A stretch of DNA of 64,000 bases from Microglena sp. YARC (lineage: Eukaryota > Chlorophyta > Chlorophyceae > Chlamydomonadales > Chlamydomonadaceae), in assembly GCA_022414725.1 (NCBI GenBank), contig CM039462.1, positions 35,742,423 through 35,806,422 of the forward strand, given 5' to 3'. Under the pieces are notes generated by a model that saw only the letters and a program-made list of their open reading frames with translations, did not search any database and was not told the DNA's origin. A program made the position numbers and the translations under genes. Positions 9,995 to 48,681 of the stretch are shown one piece after another. Positions within the stretch are counted from its first letter, which is position 1; each line of letters starts with the position of its first letter.

Positions 9995-11371
9995 ATGGAA
10001 GACCAGGGGAGATATGGGGAGCCGATCCTTACAGCAGATTCCGATCAGCAGGAGGAGCAGCTTGCCCCCGAGGCAGCTTCCATTGATGACGAGGAGCTCT
10101 TAGCATTGGCCTCAATCGACCCTAGCAATCCTCATTCTGCACATCCTGCTGATACTATTGGGCAGAGCAGCGAGAATCAGGTTGCAGGAGAATCTGAGCA
10201 GCGGTGGCAGCAGGTTAGCATGGTGCCCTCAAGCGCACACGGTGATGATGAGCTGTTAGCCCTGGCATCAATAGATCCGAGCCAACACCAAGGAGCAGGT
10301 CCATCAGAATCAGAGCAACCCGCACCACCACCTGCACCAGCAGCTAAAGAAAAAGCTTACGGTGCCACACAAGGTGAGGCAGGCTCTGAGCCAGCTGCTT
10401 GGGGTCTTGTCATGTCCGAGGCAAGCCGAGAGCCCCACCCTGCATTCCCACTGCGTGAGTCTGAAGTCAATGATGATTACCTGATAGGTCTCGCCTGCAC
10501 CCAGCCTGAGTCACAGCCTGCACTCTATCCAGCTAGGGCTGCTGCACCCGCCCCTCCAGTGCGCCCAGCTCCACCTAGGGTTGAACAAATGCAAGAGCAG
10601 CCACCACTCATGGATGACCTGGACGACAGCCTGGACGACTACTTTGCAGCGCAAGAGGGCGCTCCAGACATGGAGGATGCTGACCTGGATGATTACTTTG
10701 CTGCTCAGGAGGAGGAGGAGGAGGCTGCTGCTGTTGCTGCTGCTGCTGGCAGTGGGGCTGCACGGTCAGGTGCAGGCCCAAGCAAACAGGCTGGTGGCTC
10801 GGGGGTGAGACCAAGGGAGCCCTCCACGTCAGCTGCCACAGCCCTGAATGAGCCTAGCAACAAAAGAAGCAGAGTGACGGCTGCTCCAGCTGGTGTTAGT
10901 GCTGACGACATGGATTTTGACCTCCCTTCTATGGCTCATCTCCTGCCCAGTGACGACCATGCTACAGGGCCTAATGGTTTGTATGATATTCAACTGCCAA
11001 GCGCCCCTCCCCCTGACCCCTACCGCAACCTACCCCGCTTGTTAGCCTCGGACATTGAGGGGGACTGCCTCACAGTTACAGCCACCGGCACAGGCGTGCG
11101 GGCGTACTGCAAGATGGGTCCCACCGAGGGGCAGCTAGCGCTGTCATCAGCCGCTGGTGGCATCCGTATGAATCTGCTGTCCCGCCCAATCTCGGATATG
11201 ATCAGGGATGTTGAGGAGGAGAGAATTCGGGCAGCTGTGGCAGACTCAAAGCGACTTGCTCAGGAGAGCTCAGCTGCTGCTGCTGCTTCTGAGGCTTGGC
11301 TAGCCAACGGAGGGGAGGGGAGCAGTGTCATGACTGCCATGGACCTGGAGGAGCTTGGGCACAGGCATCAG
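9995..11371 (+). CDS. CTF18: CTF18 first exon, copy 1 (uninterrupted)
   Basis: 1377 nt, 459 codons, open throughout and ending at a CATCAG|GTGTGT donor in phase 0. Encodes an acidic N-terminus with DDEELLALASIDPS-type repeats, LDDYFAAQE repeats, a Glu/Ala stretch, a basic patch with NKRSR, then the conserved block DIEGDCLTVTATGTGVRAY. This matches the CTF18 segment before the AAA+ domain. It lacks the 121 codons of repeats present at 16637-16999. No intact exon 2 follows within copy 1, so it would have to splice to 20854, skipping the second first exon. Confidence 0.82.
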
Positions 11372-11732
11372 GTGTGTTTCGAACTGGCAGTTTTCGAACT
11401 CGCAGTTTTTGTACTGGCAGTTTTTTGTGTTTAGTTTGTTTTTGTGTTTCGTACCTGCAGTTTGTGTTTGCGACGCTCGGGTGTGAACAGCGCAAGCGTC
11501 CTGGAATCAGGCTTGCGATGCACATTTTACTACCTAACCGGACCTGCAGAAACTTGAAATTATAACTGCGTACTGCCATGAATAATTGAAATTTCAAGTT
11601 GACGAAAGCAAACGTCAAATTGGAAAGGTGCTTATATTCCACAAATAAAAGTAAGGAATGGGTGAAAGCAATATAGCAGACCCTCATTCTGACCTTTACA
11701 GGTGTCAGGAATCAGAAAGTAGCAGCTAAACT

Positions 11733-11800
11733 TGATCTTGGTTATATAGTACAGCCATAAATTTGGCTGCTCGCCGTCTTTGGCATTACAAATAATTACC
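11733..11800 (+). repeat. Dispersed repeat, GGCTGCTCGCCGTCTTTGGCA type
   Basis: Shares a core of GGCTCCAGCC..AAGGCTGCTC and GCCGTCTTTGG with copies at 47214-47370, 56090-56275, 46745-46800, 46502-46570 (minus) and 60463-60515. It is duplicated at 18310-18375. Unknown family. Confidence 0.55.
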
Positions 11801-11819
11801 AGGAAAAATAGAATCATTG

Positions 11820-11839
11820 TCGTCGTCATCATCATCATT

Positions 11840-11932
<93 letters not shown>
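11820..11932. repeat. (CAT)n microsatellite
   Basis: About 110 bp of ATC/CAT repeats. The copy-2 version (18398-18505) is slightly shorter. Confidence 0.9.
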
Positions 11933-11933
<1 letters not shown>

Positions 11934-12539
11934 ATTGGAACATTTTACCCTCTTGTTTTTGAACTAGTAGAAGCTAATTATTGGTGAAATCCCAGATCAA
12001 GGCTTGTTGGTTGCTGAAATTGAAGACGAGTTTGTGCTCGCAAAACCACCACCTCCGATAATTCACAGAAGCGCACTTGCACATTCATTCAGGTTTCCTC
12101 CATCTCAATCTGACCTCAATTTTTGTTTGTGTGTCGTGTCGCAAATTGAGCAACTCGGTGCAACCCCAGTGCGACACGCTGCCCTAACCCCCCCGGGGCT
12201 CAGCGCTTTGCGCTCCGCCATATACCGTGCTGCGCTACAAACCTGAAATCAGTCTTGCGTCGCAACTCTTGCTACGCAACTTGACCTGCAGAAAGCTGAA
12301 AAATACAACTGACCTGACCAACTCATTCACCCATTCCTACAAGCCCGCCCAGCACCATTGACAGGCACCTCATTTTGTCTGTGTGATTGTTATGGAAATC
12401 ATTTCACCCCAGGAGGTGGGTCTCCCGACTCAAACCAGCAGCAATGAGGATTAAATTCAAATGGTATTGCCACTACTACAAAGGAGTAGGCCTCGTGCAA
12501 CCCTCAAGTGCAAACCGCCCAATGTCTCCTCTAAATCTC

Positions 12540-12655
12540 TATACCTCTTCCTCAACCAGAATGTAGAGGATGCTTTGTGTGTGATCAAGTACACACCTCA
12601 CAGTGTCGTGCTGCCAGGATAATGCAACCATCATCATCATCATCATAAGAATCAC

Positions 12656-12718
<63 letters not shown>

Positions 12719-12758
12719 AACCATCGCCATCACCATCACCACCATCATCATCATCATT

Positions 12759-12789
<31 letters not shown>

Positions 12790-12814
12790 CCATCACCATC
12801 ACCATCACCACCAC

Positions 12815-12846
<32 letters not shown>

Positions 12847-12862
12847 CCACCACCATCGCCAC

Positions 12863-12900
<38 letters not shown>

Positions 12901-12917
12901 CCATCGCCACCATCATG

Positions 12918-13011
<94 letters not shown>

Positions 13012-13048
13012 CCATCATCACCACCACCACCACCATCATCACCACCAC

Positions 13049-13090
<42 letters not shown>

Positions 13091-13091
13091 T

Positions 13092-13131
<40 letters not shown>

Positions 13132-13660
13132 CCATCGCCACCGTCATCATCATCACCATCACCACCACGACCACCACCATCATCACCATCATCATCATCA
13201 CCACCATCGTGCTATCCCAATGTCTTTCCTCAATCTCTCCATTTCCCCCTCAATCATCCCCAGGTCCTTCGTAAGGCTGTACAGAATGTCTAATGGATAA
13301 TCAAGGACTGCCCTCACAGCTTTATGTCACTGTTGAGCAATGCAGCCAGGATAATGTAGCCATCCTCATCATCCTCATCCCATTCCAATGCCCTCCCTAA
13401 ATCTCATCTGTTCCTTCCCCAGCCACAGGATTATTTGATTTATAAAGTTGGTTTCTGGCTGGCTTCTAACCGTTTTTCTTTGGTTCTGAATTAAGATGTT
13501 TATGTTAACTGTGCAGCTGGACAGCAATACAATTGTGTCACCAATTACCAGCCCCAGGTCCCTCCCAAGGCTGTAGATAATGGCTTACGTGTAAACAAGT
13601 ACTGCCCTCACAGCTTTATGTCGCTTTTGAGCAATGAAGCCAGGATAATGTAGCCCTCCT
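12540..13660 (+). repeat. Decayed CTF18 exon 2 copies and (CAT)n array, copy 1
   Basis: Three diverged copies of exon 2 with its acceptor are seen at about 12560-12620, 13259-13350 and 13550-13650. Signatures are CCCCAGGTCC, TAGAGGATGCTTTG, CCTCACAGCTTTATG and GAGCAATGAAGCCAGGATAA, versus the real AGCAACCAACAGGTAGG. Stops and lost donors make them non-coding. The 620-bp (CAT)n stretch at 12626-13215 grew inside the first copy. Confidence 0.78.
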
Positions 13661-14278
13661 CCTCATTCTCATCCCATTCCAATACCTTCTCTAAATCTCT
13701 CCATCTCCTCCCTGAATCATCCCTTCCCTCCATCTCTTCCCTGAATCATCAATTCCCTCCATCTCTTCTGTCAATACCTTCCCCAAATATCTCCACCTCT
13801 TCCATAATTCATCTCTTCCCTCCATCTACTCCCTGAATCACCAATTCCCTCCATCTCTTCCGTCAATGCCTTCCCTAAATCTCTCCATCTCTTCCCTAAA
13901 TCATCCCTTCCCTCCATCTCCTCCCTAAATCATCCCTTCCCTCCATCTCTTCCGTCGATACCTTCCCCAATCTCTCCATCTCTTCTCTAAGTCGTCCCTT
14001 CCCTCCATCTCCTCCCTAAATCATCCCTTCTCTCCATCTCTCCTGCCAATGCCTTCCCTAAATCTCTCCAACTCTTCCCTAAATCATCCCTTCCCTCCAT
14101 CTCCTCCCTAAATCATCCTTTCCCTCCATCTCTTCCGTCAATGCCTTCCCTAAATATCTCCATCTCTTCCCTAAATCATCCCTTCCCTCCATCTCCTCCC
14201 TAAATCGTCAATTCCCTCCATCTCTTCCGTCATTGCCTTCTGTAAACCTCTCGATCTCTTCCCTCCCCCTTCAATCAG
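13650..14278 (+). repeat. Polypyrimidine array TCCCTCCATCTCTTCC, copy 1
   Basis: Degenerate units of about 40-50 bp (CTAAATCTCTCCATCTCTTCC and CCTAAATCATCCCTTCC) resemble the polypyrimidine tract just before the real CTF18 exon 2 acceptor (CTCTTCCCTCCCCCTTCAATC). The array looks like multiplication of the 3' splice-site region. Confidence 0.65.
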
Positions 14279-14279
14279 C

Positions 14280-15795
14280 CTGTCGATGTAGGAGCCCACG
14301 TGAGATCCCAATACCAAGCGCACTCCGTTGTCCAACAGACCGTAGACTGACACCAGGATCAAACTTGACGGGTAGATGTGAATCATGAGGAGCGCGTACA
14401 AGAAGTCCGCAAACCTCCATGCCTAAAGTATGCATGGCACAGTATAAGAATTATTGGGTACACTTTATAGCTAGCGTATGAATGGCACAGCATAAAGGTT
14501 ATTGGGAACACTTTATAGCTGAAGTATGGGGTATGGGCGAAGCCCATTACTCCCCTAACAACACCTGGAGGTGGCCTTGGGTGGCCATATGGGCAAGGGG
14601 GTTGTAACTTGTTGTGTAAAGTGGTAGTTGTACATTGTAACTGCGAATGTCACTTTATAAACTGACATTACAACTCAGCAGCAATTCGGTGATGATGGCA
14701 TCAAGCATTTCAATACTTGAGGGTAGAAGACATTGCAATGGAGTGAGAATGACATTAAACAGTTGACACCAGGAGGATCATCATGTATCAGCAGGGCTTG
14801 TTTACATGGTCATATTCAAAAGTTAATGATAACACCTGGTGGGGCGTGGTACTAAGGGAACCCGTCGTACGCGGGCAAAGAAAAGTCTACCACCTCGCCT
14901 GGACAAGCTATCATCGCGGTTGACAACGACCTGCAACGCTCAGGGTGACCGTAGGGGTCATCGAACCCCGACCCCTCTTCGTTTCAGTGATTTAATGTAC
15001 CACTAGACCAGTCGTTTCACTGAAATGGGCTGTCATATTCAAAGTAGAACAAAAGAGTTGAACCATGCTAAATAAGAGATTTTGCATCTTAGTCAACTAC
15101 TGATTCAACCATACAAGTTATTCTGCTGCTAATATAATAACTTGAATGCTACACTGATACTGACATATACACTGTGATTTATTGTATACACAGCCCCTCT
15201 CACATGTACTGTCATTGTCATTGAACTGCTGCTACCAAATATATTAGGGTTTTAGGGTTTTAGTAGCCTGAAGGCTTGATGACAATCAAACCAAACCAAC
15301 CCCAACCCAACCCAACCCAACCCAACCCAACCCAACCCAACCCAACCCAAACCAACCCAAACCAACCCAAACCAAACCAACCCAAACCAACCCAACCCAA
15401 CCCAAACCAACCCAAACCAACCCAACCCAAACCAAACCAAACCAAACCAAACCAAACCAAACCAAACCAAACCTCATCACACCAAACCAAACCACATCAC
15501 GCCAAACCAAACCGAATCACGCCAATCCAAGCCAATCCAATCAAAGCCAAGAAAAACAGTGCCAACACCACACACTCACCCATGCAGCCATGCAGTAACT
15601 GAAAAACAAGAACCACCTAGACGCAGCAATACGGTCGCCCGGCCTCGGATGCGGGTCATGATGTCTCAGCAAAGAAGCGGATTCATTATTATCGCCTGCA
15701 GATGGACCCTCGGTCATGATGGTTGTCTCCTTGTAGGGCGGATAATTCGTGACCGGTCGAACTGAGCAAATGCGCGATGTGCTTCTGGATTCCAT
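14280..15795 (-). pseudogene. Duplicated ferroportin 5' end (exons 1-2), broken donor
   Basis: Exon 1 copy 15795-15580 and exon 2 copy 14422-14280 are intact in frame. The exon 2 donor is changed by the duplication junction from CAG|GTAAGC to CAG|GCTGAT. A transcript from here would have to skip or mis-splice exon 2 and cross CTF18 copy 1 in antisense to reach exons 3-5. It is probably non-functional if the duplication is real. Confidence 0.7.
14820..15031 (-). mobile_element. tRNA-derived SINE (duplicate of 8599-8810)
   Basis: The copy carried by the segmental duplication. It has the same flanking GTCATATTCAAA repeats and so is not an independent insertion. Confidence 0.88.
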
Positions 15796-16210
15796 CAGAC
15801 GACACGCGGCACGGGATTGCTATTTGGAGAGAGCTATCGTATTGAGGCGAGGATGGGCAAGGACGTGGTAAAAAGCTGAGCTAACTTGGGGACGTGGAAT
15901 AAAGCCCTACAACGCCGAGATGGGGTTCCTTGCCGAGTGAATCCAGGTGAATCCGAGACCACATGTGACCCGAAGTGTGACCTTCCTGGTTCAAAATTTT
16001 GAACCTGCCTTGCGTCTCTCTCCCCCATTCTCAGAGTCAACTCCCTTCTTCGCTAAGCGCGATTGAAAAACGCTATATAGCACAGACATTCTGAGGGATC
16101 CGACTTATTATTTTACTGTTCCGAGAGGTCTTGTACAGATTAGACTTACGACACTTCTCATTTTCACCTAATTCTGGCCTCAACGATTTTCGCGCACTGC
16201 TGGGACTCGA
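15796..16210. promoter_or_regulatory. Divergent promoter, second copy
   Basis: Duplicate of 9580-9994 with the same palindrome (15988-16005) and TATA-like motif. If genuine it would drive CTF18 from 16211 and a ferroportin 5' copy from 15795. Confidence 0.6.
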
Positions 16211-44761
<28,551 letters not shown>

Positions 44762-46115
44762 TGGACGCGGGGGCTGGTTGAGGACAGGGCGGATGTAAGG
44801 GCGTGTCAAAGGAGGGGCACAACGTGTTGTATCGTTTCAATGAGGGCTACACGAATGCTGTTGAGAAGCCAATGCTGACCAGTGACTTCTTGTAGTGGAC
44901 GCGGGGGCTGGTTGAGGACAGGGCGGATGTAAGGGCGTGTCAAAAGAGGGGCACAACGTGTTGTATCGTTTCAATGAGGGCTACACGAATGCTGTTAAGA
45001 AGCCAATGCTGACCAGTGATTTCTTGTAGTGGACGCGGGGGCTGGTTGAGGACAGGGCGGATGTAAGGGCGTGTCAAAGGAGGGGCACAACGTGTTGTAT
45101 CGTTTCAATGAGGGCTATACGAATGCTGTTAAGAAGCCAATGCTGACCAGTGACTTCTTGTAGTGGACGCGGGGGCTGGTTGGAGACAAGGCGGATGTAA
45201 GGGCGTGTCAAAAGAGGGGCACGAAGTGTTGTATCGCTTCAATGAGGGCTACACGAATGCTGTCAAGAAGCCAATGCTGACCAAGGGCTTGTTGTAGAGG
45301 ACGCGGGGGCTGGTTGGAGACAGGGCGGATGTAAGAGCGTGTCAGAGGAGGGGCTTACAGTGTTGTATGACATCAATGAGGGCTACACCAAAGCTGTTAA
45401 GAAGCCAATTCTGACCAAGGGCTTCTTGTAGAGGATGCGGGGGCTGGTTGGAGACAGGGCGGATGTAAGGGAGTGTCAGAGGAGGGGCATACAGTGTTGT
45501 ATGGCATCAATGAGGGCTACGTCAAAGCTGTTAAGAAGCCAATGCTGACCAAGGGCTTGTTGTAGAGGATGCTGGGGCTGGTTGGAGACGGGGCAGCTTG
45601 AAGGGCAATGCGGATGAGGGGCACAGAGAGTTGTTTCAATTCAACGGGGGCTATTCTCATTGTGAATGGTGTCAAGAGGCCCATGCTGACAAAGGACTTA
45701 TTGTGGAGGATGCTGCGGCTGGTTGGAGATAGGGCGGATGTAAGGGCAAGGCGAAGGAGGGGCACAAAGTGTTGTATCGCTTCAATAAGGGCTACACCAA
45801 TGCTGTCAAGAAGCCTATTTTTACCAGTGACTTGTTGTAGTGGGCGCGGGGGGCGGTTGGAGACCGGGCGGGTGTAAGGGTGTGTCAAAGTAGGGTCACT
45901 AAGTGTTGTATTGCTTCAATGAGGGCTACATCAACGCTGTTAAGGAGCGAGTGCTCAGCAGTGACTTCCTGTATTGGGCGCGGTAGGTGGGTGGAGACAG
46001 GGTGAATGAAAGGGCGTGTCAAAGAAGGGGCACAACATGTTGTGTGGCTTCAGTGAGGGCTACACCAACGCTGTTAAGGAGCCAATGCTCACCAAGGGCT
46101 TCTTGTAGTTGATGA
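44762..46115 (+). repeat. Ten tandem copies of the CTF18 C-terminal coding end
   Basis: Units of about 134 bp (GAGGGCTAC near 44842, 44976, 45110, 45243, 45376, 45510, 45645, 45787, 45921, 46056). The first copies still encode RFNEGYTNAV..PMLTSDFL and a TAG stop; later ones decay progressively. No acceptor precedes them, so they would lie in the 3' UTR or beyond. Confidence 0.92.
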
Positions 46116-46898
46116 TGAGGTTGTGTGGAGATCGGGTGAATCTCATGGTTGAGGTTGTGTGTGTTGAGGAAGGAAGTGGTGTGGGTGGGTGGGGGGGGGG
46201 GGGGATATTAGGCCTGTCTGGGCCTGATCGAGGGGCTTAGACAGTGGGTCTCGAAAGGGGTTTCGCGTTAGGCAGTAGGGTGGGGTGGAGATACATTGTT
46301 AACCATTTCTAATTCCAGGAGAACTCTTGGTTCAAATGTGGGTTCTTGAGTGCGAGAAATGGTCGTTGTATGGACTGGGACATACCAATTAGATAAACTT
46401 GGTCAAGTGTTTTTCGCCTTAACTGTGCTAGTGTGCTGGTGGTCAGCATGATATGATTTGGGTTCAATGAAGAATGGTCTTTTGAATATAACGATACTTG
46501 TTCGTTGAATAATATTGATTTTACAGTCGAAGACGGTGAGCAGCCAAATTGCTGGTTGGAGCCATGTAAACAAGTCCAAGTTTACTATGCTGGGCGGGGG
46601 TCCGTCCCTTACTCCCTACTAGCTTCTTTTGCTGCCCAGGATCTGTAAAATGTGTACTACCGTACCAAGGACTTTATTTGTAAAGATCCCGCTACAACCT
46701 TCCTAAAAGTAAGCATCCAGTTATCAGCTAAACTACTACTTGAACTTGAACTTGGTAACATGGCTCCAGCCAGCAGTTTGCCTGCTCGCCATCTTCAGCA
46801 GTAAAAGTGTTATGACTCGTGCGTCCTATCGTGAACTGCCCAGCAGGTTTTCCATGTGCTGGAATCCGTCAGCACGAAGTGGTGCGCGGCTACTTCGA

Positions 46899-46940
<42 letters not shown>

Positions 46941-47213
46941 CTTCTATGTTACTGTATTCATACTATCAAAAACCTAATCTCATTCAACAGGTATCCGGAG
47001 GTATCGGTATCTTCAAAGGATCGTCGGTTCTTTAGAGAAACCAAAGCATATCGCGCTATGTGTGAATTCAAACAGTATTCTATCAAATGTTCATAGAAGC
47101 TCTGTGTATGACAGAAGAGCCACACCATGTAGGCCATGCGTATAAATACTTCTGCCCCCTCTCTAAACCAGGCGAACACGCATTAAAAAATGGCTTGGCA
47201 TGAGTGGGTGGTA

Positions 47214-47370
47214 CTTGAACTTGGTTACATGGCTCCAGCCTTTAAGGCTGCTTGCCGTCTTTGGCAGCAACATAACAAATTCAACCCAAAGCATTCGTAT
47301 CAAAATATATTTGATCCAGTCTGTTCATACTATCCCTGATGAAAAAAGCAACTTCTTACGGTTGCAAATC
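47214..47370 (+). mobile_element. Dispersed repeat (ATGGCTCCAGCC..GCTGCTTGCCGTC family)
   Basis: Matches 56090-56275 over about 150 bp: TTGAACTTGGTTACATGGCT, AAGGCTGCT, CAAAATATATTTGATCCAGT, AAGCAACTTC. Other partial copies are at 46502, 46745, 11733 and 60463. No ORF. Confidence 0.7.
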
Positions 47371-47636
47371 AAGTAAGGGAATTATTTGTTCTCAGATTGG
47401 GAAATCAGGTTATGATAATTACGACTTACATTACTAAGTCTCGCGAGTGGGTGTTAGAAGTACGCATGGGGATGGCCCACCGCTGTCAGTCCCTAAAACG
47501 GCATTCTGCCTGAAGGAGGAAGGTTCGGCCATGTTAAAGAAAAAAATAAAGATTACAAGGGGCTCATGTCCTAGCAGTGAAATTACTTTACCATGATAGA
47601 CCAAGGTAAAGTTCACTGTTCACAGCACCGAGATCA

Positions 47637-47870
47637 AAGTCAGGTTGACTTATTCCCGTTCGGAACGGGATGGCTCTATCGTAGAGCGATCCCAGCCTGG
47701 ACGAAGCTGGTGAGGGGTCTTTTCAGGTCTCTGTTTCAAATCCTAACGAGGTCATCTGGACCCAACCAGAGTGTCGTCGACCGGCACGGTAAATGGCCCC
47801 TAGGTGCGATGTAAGCCCGTCCATCGCATACTTATGAAGCAGTTCCATGAATACCCACAGTGCACGTCTT
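47637..47870 (+). mobile_element. Possible third tRNA-headed SINE
   Basis: TGGCTCTATCGTAGAGCGAT (A-box like) and GTTTCAAATCC (B-box like) are followed by GTCGTCGACCGGCACGGTAA, which resembles the shared SINE body (GTCGTCAACCGCGATGGTAG). No second copy in the window. Confidence 0.45.
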
Positions 47871-48108
47871 TAGAGGTCATTCTGTGACAATTCTTGAATG
47901 TTCAAAATTTCAAAATGTTTTTTTTTCCAAGTTGGCTTGACTGGGAGACATAGCTTTTCTTTCCGGCTGCAGCTACCATCCAGTGGTTTATTCCCATTAT
48001 TTCAACAGTACTGTAAAGCCGATTCTGCCAGCTTCCAGATACACTAAGTAGCTGGTCTGACTGCCTGTCCACTGCATAGCATGCTGTTTGTTTGTGCAAG
48101 GTATGTAC

Positions 48109-48235
48109 TTTACAGTCCAGGGCCCCTAGACCTAAAAAACAGGAAAGGCAGTTTAGAAAACAAGCTCTGGTGAACTGAACCCCAACAAATCGTAAACGAA
48201 CCGGGGGCCCAAAGTTCGTGCTAATGCAGATAATT
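48109..48235 (+). mobile_element. Dispersed about 155-bp element (ACAGTCCAGGGG family), diverged
   Basis: TTTACAGTCCAGGGCCCC, TGGTGAACTGAACCCCAA and CCGGGGGCCCAAAGTTCGTG, ending GATAATTTAAC. Confidence 0.7.
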
Positions 48236-48291
48236 TAACTTTACGCTTCGTGACACATTTATTTATAAATGTAACAAGATGCGCTACAACA

Positions 48292-48681
48292 TCAACGCAT
48301 GTCATTCACCACTTTGTCCAGCTCACTCCTTGGTAGCAGGGACTGCTTGCCTCTCATACCAACCAGTTCCTCAGCACTCTCCCTTTTTCCAATCATGAAC
48401 TTTCGTAGCAACGCCACTTGGGCCTTTCCGTAACTGCTGTCGCCATTTAACAGCCCCAGGCTTACCAACACATCGGCAGACACCGGAGGCAGTGATGCTG
48501 ATTGGTGGCTCAAGGACAAGCTCAACCTTGGGGATCGTGGTCCATCGCCAGACACATGGTGCTCTTGAGCATAGCATAGCAGCAGCATCTGGGGGCTCGA
48601 GCTGCGTTTAACTGCAGCAAGATTTTTTCTGTGTGCAAGCCAAGCCGTTGATCCCGGTATCTTGATCTCACACGCTAGCTC
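48292..48681 (-). CDS. DUF3638 gene terminal exon
   Basis: 390 nt including the TGA. Encodes ELACEIKIPGSTAWLAHRKN, a variable middle, and VSLGLLNGDSSYGKAQVALL with ELVGMRGKQSLLPRSEL at the end. LNGD..Y and MRG....L.RS.L are typical of this family's C-terminus. The acceptor is ACTGCAG|GAGCTA. Confidence 0.8.
   Translation of the reverse strand, partial: ELACEIKIPGSTAWLAHRKNLAAVKRSSSPQMLLLCYAQEHHVSGDGPRSPRLSLSLSHQSASLPPVSADVLVSLGLLNGDSSYGKAQVALLRKFMIGKRESAEELVGMRGKQSLLPRSELDKVVNDMR

Larger units (their letters stand above)
8058..14280. repeat. Tandem segmental duplication, copy 1 (6.2 kb)
   Basis: Near-identical to 14281-20849. Carries ferroportin exons 2 and 1, the divergent promoter, CTF18 exon 1 and most of CTF18 intron 1. 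The left breakpoint is at the ferroportin exon 2 donor. The right breakpoint corresponds to four bases before the CTF18 exon 2 start. Copy 1 lacks 363 bp of coding repeats present in copy 2. Confidence 0.93.
46116..48291. other. Convergent intergenic region
   Basis: Separates the CTF18 end and the DUF3638 gene end. Contains dispersed-repeat fragments (46502-46570 minus, 46745-46800, 47214-47370), a poly-C run of about 36 at 46902, a tRNA-like SINE candidate (47637-47870) and a 155-bp element (48109-48235). No gene seen. Confidence 0.6.

Noticed and set aside
12539..13274. Poly-Met/poly-Ile ORFs
   Set aside because: (CAT)n microsatellite read in different frames.
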